Assembly (NCBI RefSeq): GCF_036588685.1
Contig: NC_086379.1
Span: forward strand, 73,439,727 to 73,503,726
DNA: 64,000 nt
Source: Mytilus trossulus
Lineage: Eukaryota; Mollusca; Bivalvia; Mytilida; Mytilidae
Direction: 5' to 3'
Below are positions 33,201 to 42,405 of the stretch, piece by piece. Every line of letters begins with the position of its first letter. The stretch's first letter is position 1. Below the pieces are notes generated by a model. That model was not told the origin of the DNA. It did not search any database and saw nothing but the letters and a program-made list of their open reading frames with translations. The translations under genes were made by a program, and so were the position numbers.

Positions 33201-36200
33201 ATTTAGAGCGGAATCCAGCTTGAATGTTGTGTCCATACTTGCCCCAACCGTTCAGGGTTCAACCTCTGCAGTCGTATAAAGCTACACCCTGCGGAGCATC
33301 TGGTTTTTAGTTGAAATAAGAATTCTTTATACAAGATGGTAGAATTTAAGTTATTTGAAATTACATTATATTACAGTTACCATGTTTGTTGGAAACCTTC
33401 CAAAAGAAATGGATGCTGATAAAGTTGAAAAGATCTTCACCAAGAAAGGGATAGAAGTAAAAGAAGTTCGTAGACCCGAGAAAAAGAAGTAAGTAGAGAC
33501 ATGGTGTGGGAGTGTCTAATGTTTAGTTGACAGTTGTAACAGTAATGTGGGACAATTGATGCTTTTTATAGAATTTTGTGAAATTGGGTTTAGAAAAATA
33601 TTTGTTGAGGTAACTAGTATGTCTCCAGTCAATGATGATAAACTTTAACCAGTTCTGCTACTGATAGTTTATGACGATTTCATTTGCTACTACTGAGATT
33701 GGAGAACATTACTTTGTATCTAGTTGATATTCTCATCATTTCAAAAAAGATTCAAACATGTACTGAATAAGTATAATTGAATCGGTCAGACATTTTGCGT
33801 ATTATAGGAGGGTTTTTAGATAAGAATTCTACTGGTAGATATCTCCAATGTCCTGCGTTACATTTGTATCACTGTGAGCCTGACGTGTACATCAGTTTAC
33901 CAGTTCCAATTGAATTTGAACCAATCAACTTTAATTCTGATAGTGCACCAGTATAAATGAATGTTTTTTGTGAACTTTTTATTAATTCCTTTAATTGAAT
34001 GTATTCATCCACTAATTACCATCTGTAGAATACACAAGGGTTATTGGGTGTTCATTTTGCTTGTTTAACAGTGCTTATTTTTAGTCCCAACATGTAAAAA
34101 ATAAAATTCCATCAATGGTGTAAAAGAAATTTAATTTGATGTTGATTGCTTGGAATGATAAGAAGGTAGCAATGAAATAGTAACCTACACAAATTTTCTT
34201 GATCAATGATGAAAATTTTAACCAGTTCTGCTACTGAGAGTCTGTGACGATTTAAATACCATTGCTGAGATCGGGGAAATATTACTGATACATATATACA
34301 TAGGTTAACCAAAAATGAAAAATGTTTATTTTGTGGTATTTTGGCTTGGATTAAAAAAATTGTCAATTATTTTGGAAGAAATGATGCAAGTGGAACAGAC
34401 TATCGATATGATTGAGATTACATGAATTTCTTCCTCTAAAAATAAATCTAAACTGCTAAAATAATAATAAATCCAGTGAGCTTTGTAGAAATTAACTTTC
34501 AAAGAAATAAAACACATTCAAACATTTTTCCACTTCTGAAATTAAAGTTATGAAAACATAGTTCTAAAATGAAAAAGTAATGTCTTTTACAGGGTTGTTT
34601 TATAAAAAAAAAATCCATCAAGTTGAAAACTATAAATTAAATTTGCTTCTGTTATAAAAGTATAAATATGAATCAACAGACTATTGTAGTTGTTATTTGG
34701 GAGAATGTTTGTTTTATAAAGATTGTTGGTTACTAATTAAAAGCTGATGATGACAGTATGTCGTGCACCACGCTGATGTAATTCATGACTGATCACGACT
34801 ATCACCCTTTTGTCTGAAGCTAGGTTACCCATAATATAAGGAATTTGAACCGTGCATCTTGTGAATTACTATAAGATGACCAGATTTTAATCTAGCGTTT
34901 TTTATAGTTAGATATTTAAGTCTTGATAATAACTCTTACAAATCCCTATATTTGACAGGAAACGAAGGCCTTTCATTATGTTTGGTAAAAAATGGTGAAA
35001 GGAGCAATTTTTAAATCATTCTAATGCCACATTTATTGGCATTATGTTAAGGTTCAAGTTTTTTTATCAAGTTGAAGTCAAATCAACTTTAAACTTTGTA
35101 CACATGTTCCCTATGATATGATCTTTCTAATTTTAATGCCAAATGAGTTTTGACCCCAATTTTACAATCCACTGAACATAGAAAAATGATGGACTTGGTG
35201 CAAGTAGGGCATCTATTTACTAAGGACACGTCTTGTTACTTTAATTTCAAGGATTTCAGTTTTAGATCAGTCTTATTATACAAATGCTTCTGTGATGAAA
35301 TTCCTTTTTGGACTAGAGTCTAGGACAAGAAATTGGATGATCTCATTTTTACCGGATTCTGAGGAGCACTTGATAAACTTCAATATAGTCATACAAGTTC
35401 TCACAATAAATTTGGGCTCAAAAATGTTAGAAACTTTAATTGTTAATTTGGATATCACTCGCATGTTCTTGGCAAATTGAACGAAAAATTGTTTCATTAT
35501 CTATTTCTTGATCATGAAAGAAAATCCGATGCAGGTTTGATGCCGATATTCATCTAAAGAATAAAGAATTTTATTGAGGGCAATCTACTTCACCAGTTAA
35601 AATTGAATCCTTTGTATTTATTGTATCCCCTTGAAATAAAGAAAATGTATTCAGCAACCAAATCATTGAAAATTGAAAAGTTAATTAATTATTTGATATA
35701 CCTTAGTGATGACACAAGATGACGAGGCTGATTTATACCAGGATGTACATATGGAAGTAGTTTTTACTTCCTTTGTATATGATTGGTGCAAACGCTGATG
35801 TAACATCGAGGCATTTGTCTGAAAGGATTAAACTTTATCATTCAAGATTCTGTCAATTTTTTTAAATATCATATCAGTCTGGGTCAAGACAGTAGTACAT
35901 GTGCATCATTTCAAAAAATAGAATTGTAGTGGTGCAGAAAGTTTAATAGTTAAAAGCAAATCCCGTAATTTTAAACCATATTGCAAATTTAAGAGTAAAT
36001 TTTTTCCAGAATAAGTTCATTTTCATTTCTGAACCAATACCCATATATTGGCTTTTGACGAGCTATTATTGTAAGGTTTGCTAAGCTGTTGTCACTACAC
36101 CACTTAAAATGATTGCTGCTTCACAAAGTATTCTATATAATTTAGTTTGTATGCTACAATGAGGAAATTTTGATATGATTCTAATGATTTCACTTTACCG

Positions 36201-39200
36201 GATTCTGAGTAGCATTATAGATCTGTAGTTTCTAGAAATAGATGAAATGTTTTGACAAAAAAAGTAAGGCAAATATTTTCTTTGTTTCGAAAAAAAATTT
36301 AAAATGCATTATAACTTGTCCTATAGATAGTTTGAAGGTTTTGTTCTTTATATAAATAAAATATCTGAATTGTAATTGCCCGTATTATGGCATTAAGCTG
36401 TGCATTTGTATACGTGTAACATTGATTTAATCTATTCTGCAGATGGGCTATTTGTATAAAATATGTGTTGTGTGAAAAGGCGTTTAATAAATGTTGCTGT
36501 TTTTAAACCAAAGAAATGAAATTAAGGTTTTTGAATAGCAGCTGTAGAATAAAACATGCTTTCTATGATGACTAAAACTTTGAACCCTGATTTCTGATAT
36601 TCAGTGAAGTCTAATATGCAAGACTGAGAAAGCTTTGAAGATTGCTGATAAATACGATCTAGGACATCAGAATTGAATCGTGTATTCATAGTGTATAATC
36701 ATCTTTCCAATGTGTTGTAAAATCTGCAGACAGTTAAAATTATCAAATTACAAGTTGAAAGAAATAAATAAAAAGTAACCTATGTTTATATATGCATGTA
36801 ATTGATATTTCAAATGAGCATTTTAATCCAGAGTTGCCAGTTTTTTTTTATTTTGGCAATTGTATTCAATTTAAAAGTATCCTTTTGATAGGTTTTATTC
36901 CTCATATCCACGAAGTAATGTGTTCACAGTATTTACTATTATTTGACTGTTTCACTCAATCATTCCCATTTCATTTAAAGTTGTGACATGGTTGCAATTT
37001 GTTATTAATCAGCACAACTGGTTACTGAATTTACAAAACTGCTTCAGGAGTATTCAATAAGTGCTAAATTAGATAAAGTACCATGTGTGCACCCTTTTTA
37101 ATGATGACACAAGATGACGAGGCTGATTTTTACCAGGATGTACATATGGAAGTAGTTTTTACTTCCTGCGTATATAAATGGTACAAACGCTGATGCAACA
37201 TCGAGGCATTTGTCTGAAAAATAAAAGAAAAAATAGCACTCCATTTCAAGTTCAATACTTGTGATTAGAATATTTATTTACAAGTATTAAAATTGTTACA
37301 GCACAACAACTTTTTGGTGATGGATTTGTGCTGAATTAAACTCTGCGTTCCTTGTATATAAACAATTCCAATATCGCAATATGATGTTGAATTTATTTGA
37401 ATCGCAATTGACATTATTTTAAAGCAGGTCAAGATGACCTGATCTCTAACCTTAAGTTTTCTGCAAGAATAATTGAAGTAAGTGTAACATGCCAATGATG
37501 AATTTTATGTCGTGCACCACTCTGAATTAGAGATGTAGATTACGACTACCCTTTTGACTGAGGCTAGTTATACTTATGCTGAGGGGAGGAATGGAAAAGT
37601 ACATGTACCTGTGCCCTTCCCATGAAATGTAAAAATACGTTTTGGAAAAACATCAGTCAGTGAGCCATTTTGTAGATGCAAGTCTGAAATATAATTTTCA
37701 ATATGCAATTTGTTTATCAATGATTTTGTTTCTACTTGAAGGTTTGCATACATTGATTTAGAAAATAATGACGATCTAGAAAAGGCATTGAAACTTCATG
37801 GAAAGAAAATCGGAGATAGTGAACTTGTTGTAGAAAAAGCTAAATCCAAAATTGAAAAGGAGAAGGATAATGCAAGCACACCAGCCAAACAAAGTACTGG
37901 TGGAGGAAAAGATGACTCAACATTGTTTGTGAAGAATCTAGCTGATGACACAACTGAAGATAGTCTGAAAGAATTTTTCCCTGAATCTGTTGAAATTAGG
38001 TTGCCAAGAAAACCAGATGATAGTCATAGAGGGTAAATATAACTGGTTATCTTAAATATATGAAAGCATGTGCAAGTTTTAGGTCTTACTATATGTTTTT
38101 GTATTTATTTGCACAATATAGGTAGAAGCAAAGCTGAATATCATTTAGATGTTACTTACTTGAATTAAAAAATTTCGACCTACAATTATTCTTGTCTTCA
38201 TTTTGATGACCGTTGCATTTCAAATAAATTTGTTAAAATTCACTTAATACAAAATAAATTGGCTTATATATTATATATTATATAAGTTTCTAAATTTTAA
38301 AACTATTTTAACTGAAATTTTTACTTTTTGGGGCTTACATGTTCTTTTGATTTATTTTGACAGGTTTGCCTATATAGTTTTCAAGGATCCATCTGAAGTA
38401 GAGTCTGCACTCAAGGATAAGCAGGGATCAGAGTTGGATGGTAATGCACTATACTTGGATCATTCTGGAAGCAAGAAGACCTTCCAAAGTCCTGCTGGAG
38501 GAAACTTTGGTGGCAGTTCAGGAGGTAATTACATGTTTTCTTATAGAATAAATCAGAACTATGAAGGGTGGATCAATTGTCCTAAAAACCATTTTACAGT
38601 CTACTTTACATTGCTGTTGACTAAAACGATGTGGAAAAAGAAGTACCTTGTTTTTAATGATGACACAAGATGACGAGGCTGATTTATACCAGGATGTACA
38701 TATGGAAGTAGTTTTTACTTTCTTTGTACTTCTAGGGTATTAGCATTGATGTAACATCGAGGCATTTGTCTGAAAAAAAAAAGGTGTAAAATAGTACTCC
38801 ATTTCAAGTTTAATATATATATTTGCATATACAAAATTGTTTCAGCACAACCAACTTTTTATACGACCGCAAATTTTGAAAAAATTTTCGTCGTATATTG
38901 CTATCACGTTGGCGTCGTCGTCGTCGTCCGAATACTTTTAGTTTTCGCACTCTAACTTTAGTAAAAGTGAATAGAAATCTATGAAATTTTAACACAAGGT
39001 TTGACCATAAAAGGAAGGCTGGTATTGATTTTGGGAGTTTTGGTCCCAACATTTTAGGAATTAGGGGCCAAAAAGGGCCCAAATAAGCATTTTCTTGGTT
39101 TTCGCACTATAACTTTAGTTAAGTTACTAGAAATCTATGAAATTTTGACACAAGGTTTATGACCACAAAAGAAAGGTTGGTATTGATTTTGGGAGTTTTG

Positions 39201-42200
39201 GTCCCAACAGTTAAGGAAAAAGGGGCCCAAAGGGTCCAAAATTAAACTTTGTTTGATTTCATCAAAATTGAATAATTGGGGTTCTTTAATATGCCGAATC
39301 TAACTGTGTATGTAGATTCTTAATTTTTGGTCCCGTTTTCAAATTGGTCTACATTAAGGTCCAAAGGGTCCAAAATTAAACTTAGTTTGATTTTAACAAA
39401 AATTGAAACCTTGGGGTTCTTTGATATGCTGAATCTAAAAATGTACTTAGATTTTTGATTATTGGCCCAGTTTTCAAGTTGGCCCAAATCGAGGTCCAAA
39501 TTTAAACATTGTTTGATTTCATCAAAAATTGAATAATTGGGGTTCTTTGATATGCCAAATCTAACTGTGTATGTAGATTCTTAATTTTTGGCCCAGTTTT
39601 AAAATTGGTCTAAATTAAAGTGCAAAGGGTCCAAAATTAAACTAAATTTGATTTTAACAAAAATTAAATTCTTGGGCCTCTTTGATATGCTGAATCTAAA
39701 CATGTACTTAGATTTTTGATTATGGGCCCAGTTTTCAAGTTGGTCCAAATCAGGATCTAAAATTATTATATTAAGTATTGTGCAATAGCAAGTCTTTTCA
39801 ATTGCACAGTATTGTGCAATGGCAAGAAATATCTAATTTCACAATATTGTGAAATAGCAAATTTTTTTTTAATTAAGAGTTATCTTTCTTTGTCCAGTAT
39901 AGTAAGCAAGAAATATCTGCAAGAATTTTTTTTAATTGGAGTTATCTTTCTTTGTCCAGAATCAACTTAAATCTTTGTTAAATACAATATACAATGTATA
40001 TTCACTTTTTACTACCAACTGGTAAATTTAAATAATCTTTACCATTCAGTGATAACAAGCAGTTTTTTTACATCTTAATATTTTATGATGTATTTAAATG
40101 AGTAGTAATTGTTGCAAACTCCATTAGAATATTTTAATTGAAATTAGTTTTGGAATAAGGGAAAGGGGGATGTGAATAAAAAATTGGGTTCAATTTTTCT
40201 CATTTGAAATTTCATAAATAAAAAGAAAATTTCTTCAAACATTTTTTTGAGAGGATTAATATTCAACAGCATAGTGAATTGCTCTAAGAGAAAACAAAAA
40301 TTTTAAGTTCATTTGAATACATTCATTCTGTGTCAGAAACCTATGCTGTGTCAACTATTTAATCACAATCCAAATTTAGAGTGGAATCCAGCTTGAATGT
40401 TGTGTCCATACTTGCCCCAACCGTTCAGGGTTCAACCTCTGCGGTCGTATAAAGCTACGCCCTGCGGTTGATATTAAATTGGTGCAGAAATAAAAATTCA
40501 GCGATCCTTGTAAAGAAAGATTTTAATATTGCATTACAATGTTGACTTGAAATGCATCACAATTTGCTAAACAGATTTTGAAATGAGTTTTATACACGCG
40601 TCGGGGTTATCATCTTTGTTGAATTTTTATGCCCCACCTACGATGGTAGAGGAGCATTGTGTTTTCTGGTCTGTTTGTTAGTCTATACGTGCGTCTGTTC
40701 GTCCTGCTGTAGATATGGTCAATGTAGTTTTTGATGAAGTTGAAGTCCAATCAACTTGGAACTTAGTACACATGTTCCCTATGATATAATCATTCTAATT
40801 TAAATGCCAAATTAAAGTTTTGTGCAACTCAACATTATGAATAAAATCTTGCCAACTTACTTCCCATTGGGACACAAACAAGGTCACCTTGCAAAATTAT
40901 AATTCATGATTTGAATATAAACTGACAAGAATTGAACATACTAACACTTCCTTTTATTTGTTTTGTAGAAGCTGGAAAGTCTAAAGTTCTCTTTGTTAAG
41001 AATCTATCCTTCGATACTGATGAACATGGATTAAAAAATGCTTTCTCAGGCGCCACTGCTGCAAGAATAGCAAAATTTCCAGACACTCAGAAACCAAAAG
41101 GGTAAGTTCTCTATTTTTTTGTGGCCCGTCTACAATAGAAGGCATTTTTTTGTTTTTTTGGTAAAAAAGAATTTTATCCTGAAATGGAAGATTGGTACAT
41201 GTTCTAATCAGCTGTAAACTTGAAATCATTTTCTCTATGAAGTGTACTACCTGATGAATGCCAGTATATATATTCGCCCAGATTTCACATGTACTGTAAC
41301 AGCAAAGTGTAATATAACAAGATTGAAAAAACAATGTTTTGTTTTGTAGGTTTGGATTTGTAGATTTTGATTCTGCAGAGGATGCCCAATCAGCATTCAA
41401 TGCCATGAAAGGAAAGGAAATCGATGGTAGACAGATATTTGTAGACTTTGCTGGTGAGAGAGGAGGTAAGTAAAACTAGAAATCAAAGCTGCATTGTTAA
41501 TGTCTATTTAGTAAGGTATTGGTATCCCATATCTTATCCAGGACCAGTAAATGAAAATGATATAACCCTTGGGAACTAAAATTATGTCACAAGACTGAAA
41601 TCAGTTGGGAAAAATAAATATATTGTGATGGAAAGAATTCTTCAATTTTGTTCAAATGTGCATGTTTTTAGACTTGTTGTAAATAAAGATTTGGTTTCAC
41701 ACTTATTGTATCTGAGTGGTAGGAAAGAAGCTGGGAGAGATAAGTTTCTCTCAATAAAGCTAAAGCTGATTTTTCATATGCAACATACATTTTAGTATAT
41801 TATCAATTCTTTGTTTTTCAGCTGGCGGAGATAGACGAGGTGGTGGACGTGGAGGCGGATTTAGAGGTGGACGTGGTGGTGGATTTAGAGGAGGTAGAGG
41901 TGGTGGTGGACGAGGAGGCAGGGGTGGATTTGGAGACCGAGGACGTGGTGGACGAGGAGGTGGAGGAGGTTAGTATTACTTATAATAATTAAGAATGGGA
42001 TATTCAAGATGATTTTTTAAAAACTTTTTTCATCTACAAATTTCCCAGAATAATACTCGGTATTTGATACAGATGGCTGATGTATGTCAACAAACATTTT
42101 TCAGTACTTTCTCAGAACAAAGAAGCAAAGAGAGACTTCAAATGTTGTCAGCAGCTAAATGGTGAATGTTTGAAAGGAATGTTCACTTTTTGAACCTGTT

Positions 42201-42405
42201 TGAGACCTATCTTCTCTTATTTTTTGTAAAATAGTTCAAGATTGTTTTCTTTTTTCTGGAAGTATTGAGGTTGAGAACAAATATTTTGTATTATGAATTG
42301 TTATAAATTTGTAAAATAATTGAACTATTTGATTTTGTAGGATTCAGAGGTAGCAGGGGTGGCGTCGGAAGTTATGCCGGAAAAAAGAAGACCTTTGATG
42401 ACTAA
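23584..42405 (+). CDS. NCL: Nucleolin-like protein, 15 exons, 557 residues
   Basis: Exons: 23584-23613, 25922-26018, 26607-26708, 27320-27397, 28616-28717, 29136-29171, 29487-29594, 30201-30296, 33377-33488, 37742-38032, 38364-38524, 40969-41101, 41350-41465, 41822-41968, 42341-42405. All junctions are GT-AG, and the phases join to one frame of 1674 nt including TAA. The start is ATG in MPPKETKGKK. Residues ~11-210 alternate Lys/Ala/Pro stretches with Asp/Glu/Ser runs; RRM1 ~218-287, RRM2 ~314-384, RRM3 ~410-480; residues ~488-548 are RGG/FRGG repeats. That order is diagnostic of nucleolin, the nucleolar protein that binds rDNA chromatin and pre-rRNA and supports rRNA transcription and processing. 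Vertebrate nucleolin has four RRMs; this has three. Introns carry many box C/D snoRNA-like units. The donors of exons 4 and 5 (GTTTGT) are weak, so those exons might be skipped in some transcripts. AATAAA at 42585 suggests a short 3' UTR. Confidence 0.9.
24059..24089 (+). repeat. Poly(T) tract in nucleolin intron 1
   Basis: A run of about 25 T bases. Nothing else in intron 1 (23614-25921) is recognised except several scattered copies of TGGCGACA-type words between 24660 and 25060. Confidence 0.8.
27879..28457. mobile_element. hAT-like non-autonomous TIR element in nucleolin intron 4
   Basis: Perfect inverted ends CAGAGTTCGCGAAAA bound 579 bp, flanked on both sides by AACTTT (27873-27878 and 28458-28463). 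The CAG start resembles hAT elements, but hAT normally makes 8-bp duplications and only 6 bp are seen here. GGTCGGTCCTGACCG-type sequence follows the left end and a related GACCGACGGGTC precedes the right end. The interior carries a 79-codon ORF (27945-28184) without recognised domain. Confidence 0.75.
29950..30032 (+). ncRNA. Box C/D snoRNA candidate, intron 7
   Basis: C box ATGATGA (29960-29966) and D box CTGA (30020-30023) lie inside a terminal stem AACTAC / GTAGTT. A C'-like TATGATC lies between. The stretch GGACTAGAGTC (upstream of a degenerate D') is complementary to GACUCUAGUCC, which I recall in 28S rRNA domain V. The same guide occurs in the candidate at 35285, so the two are related copies. 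Position inside a nucleolin intron fits intronic snoRNA biogenesis. Confidence 0.75.
30775..30858 (+). ncRNA. SNORD38-like: Box C/D snoRNA, U38-like, intron 8 (copy 1)
   Basis: Terminal stem TCTCCA / TGGAGA, C box ATGATGA, D' box CTGA after CCAGTTCTGCTA, C' TATGACGA, D box CTGA. The D' guide CCAGTTCTGCTACTGA is the one I recall from U38, directed at 28S AGCAGAACUGG. The D guide ATTTGCTACTA is complementary to 28S UAGUAGCAAAU (the segment also served by U24/U76-type guides). The copy at 33622 is almost identical. Confidence 0.82.
31361..33305 (+). repeat. TATACGACC-family repeat, copy 1 (nucleolin intron 8)
   Basis: Starts TTTTATACGACCGCAAATT and ends GCGGAGCATCTGGTT. The left half has four ~150-bp subrepeats (each with GATTTTGGGAGTTTTGGTCC); the middle has ~130-bp units (TTTGATATGC, GGTCCAAAGGGTCC); then come short palindromic words ATTGTGCAATAGCAA; the 3' part is unique and ends GGTTCAACCTCTGCAGTCGTATAAAGC, in which GTCGTATAAA inverts the start. 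I recall this as an abundant mussel repeat. It is not protein-coding. Confidence 0.8.
33377..38032 (+). CDS. NCL: Nucleolin exons 9-10: RRM1 and first half of RRM2
   Basis: Exon 9 gives RNP2 as MFVGNLP and ends in the basic VRRPEKKK; exon 10 gives RNP1 as KFAYIDLE, so intron 9 (4.25 kb) splits RRM1 before RNP1. Exon 10 continues through a charged linker into RRM2 (RNP2 LFVKNLA). RRM2 is in turn split by intron 10 directly before RNP1 (GFAYIVF in exon 11), and RRM3 is split at the same point by intron 12. The identical intron position in all three domains supports descent by domain duplication. Confidence 0.9.
33622..33705 (+). ncRNA. SNORD38-like: Box C/D snoRNA, U38-like, intron 9 (copy 2)
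   Basis: Nearly base-for-base the same as 30775-30858: stem TCTCCA / TGGAGA, C ATGATGA, D' CTGA, C' TATGACGA, D CTGA, and both guides unchanged. The next bases (ACTTTGTATCTAGTTGATAT against ATTTTGTATCTAGTTAATAT) also match, so the duplication included flanking intron. Confidence 0.82.
34196..34278 (+). ncRNA. SNORD38-like: Box C/D snoRNA, U38-like, intron 9 (copy 3, diverged)
   Basis: C ATGATGA, D' guide ACCAGTTCTGCTACTGA kept exactly, C' TGTGACGA, D CTGA, terminal stem around GATC / GATC. The second guide (before D) has changed to AAATACCATTG and no longer matches the 28S segment served by copies 1 and 2. Confidence 0.78.
34742..34821 (+). ncRNA. Box C/D snoRNA candidate, intron 9 (U32-type guide)
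   Basis: Stem AGCT / AGCT, C box GATGATGA, D' CTGA at 34773, D box CTGA at 34814-34817. The guide GTCGTGCACCAC before D' pairs, with two G-U pairs, to GUGGUGCAUGGC, a segment of 18S rRNA as I recall, where U32-type guides act. A related copy is at 37491. The second guide region CGACTATCACCCTTTTGT has no target I can name. Confidence 0.7.
35285..35368 (+). ncRNA. Box C/D snoRNA candidate, intron 9 (double 28S guide)
   Basis: Stem TGCTTC / GGAGCA, C box TGTGATGA (35291-35298), C' GGATGATC, D CTGA (35359-35362). The first guide GGACTAGAGTC equals that of the intron 7 unit. The second, TTTACCGGATT before D, is complementary to AUCCGGUAAA of 28S rRNA as I recall it, and recurs at 36151. So this unit combines the guides of two others. 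Confidence 0.75.
35702..35826 (+). ncRNA. Long box C/D snoRNA candidate, intron 9 (copy 1 of 3)
   Basis: C GTGATGA (35706-35712), guide AAGATGACGAGG directly before D' CTGA, a long internal hairpin (GGAAGTAGTTTTTACTTCC), C' CTGATGT, guide CGAGGCATTTGT before D CTGA (35819-35822), and a terminal pairing CCTT / AAGG. Both guides point to one 28S stretch, CAAAUGCCUCGUCAUCU, as I recall it. Total ~118 nt between boxes, long for a C/D RNA because of the central hairpin. Confidence 0.78.
36151..36215 (+). ncRNA. Box C/D snoRNA candidate, intron 9 (short)
   Basis: Perfect 7-bp terminal stem ATGCTAC / GTAGCAT. The C box is AATGAGGA, one base off consensus; C' AATGATT; D CTGA (36205-36208). The guide CTTTACCGGAT before D fits AUCCGGUAAAG of 28S rRNA and matches the second guide of 35285-35368. 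Confidence 0.68.
36558..36633 (+). ncRNA. Box C/D snoRNA candidate, intron 9 (18S guide)
   Basis: Terminal stem GCTTTC / GAAAGC, C ATGATGA (36565-36571), D' CTGA after GAACCCTGATTT, C' AGTGAAG, D CTGA (36624-36627). GAACCCTGATT is complementary to AAUCAGGGUUC, a conserved segment of the 5' domain of 18S rRNA as I recall it. The second guide region is not assigned. Confidence 0.72.
37097..37222 (+). ncRNA. Long box C/D snoRNA candidate, intron 9 (copy 2 of 3)
   Basis: C ATGATGA (37101-37107), D CTGA (37214-37217), U-rich/A-rich terminal pairing. It is the same as 35702-35826 with a few changes: both guides and the internal hairpin are kept. Confidence 0.78.
37491..37564 (+). ncRNA. Box C/D snoRNA candidate, intron 9 (U32-type guide, copy 2)
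   Basis: Stem GCC / GGC, C box AATGATGA (37494-37501), D' CTGA, D CTGA (37558-37561). The guide ATGTCGTGCACCACT matches that of 34742-34821 and fits the same 18S site. The second guide region (CGACTACCCTTTTGA) is also shared. It lies ~180 bases upstream of the exon 10 acceptor. Confidence 0.72.
38364..41465 (+). CDS. NCL: Nucleolin exons 11-13: end of RRM2 and RRM3
   Basis: Exon 11 has GFAYIVFKD (RNP1 of RRM2) and then a Gly/Ser linker. Exon 12 has VLFVKNLSF (RNP2) and exon 13 GFGFVDFDS (RNP1 of RRM3), both with the aromatic residues needed for RNA stacking. Intron 11 (38525-40968) holds one snoRNA-like unit and one TATACGACC-family repeat. Confidence 0.9.
38652..38778 (+). ncRNA. Long box C/D snoRNA candidate, intron 11 (copy 3 of 3)
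   Basis: C ATGATGA (38657-38663), both 28S guides, internal hairpin and D CTGA (38770-38773), highly similar to the intron 9 copies at 35702 and 37097. It begins about 130 bases after the exon 11 donor. Confidence 0.78.
38856..40467 (+). repeat. TATACGACC-family repeat, copy 2 (nucleolin intron 11)
   Basis: Very similar to copy 1 but with two instead of four left-hand subrepeats. It ends at CGCCCTGCGG, lacking the last ~15 bases. Same orientation as copy 1, 7.5 kb apart, with exons 9-11 between. Confidence 0.8.
41822..42405 (+). CDS. NCL: Nucleolin exons 14-15: GAR/RGG tail
   Basis: Exon 14 encodes about 49 residues of RGG, FRGG and GRGG repeats; exon 15 adds FRGSRGGVGSYAGKKKTFDD and the stop. 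GAR tails bind RNA and ribosomal proteins and are targets of arginine methylation. A C-terminus rich in Lys and Asp right after the GAR repeats is normal for nucleolins. Confidence 0.9.

Noticed and set aside
38200-38260. C/D snoRNA in intron 10 starting TTGATGACC
   Set aside because: No D box at a sensible distance and no terminal stem.
41525-41610. Further C/D snoRNA in nucleolin intron 13
   Set aside because: AATGATA and CTGA boxes can be picked out, but there is no good terminal stem and no guide match I can name.
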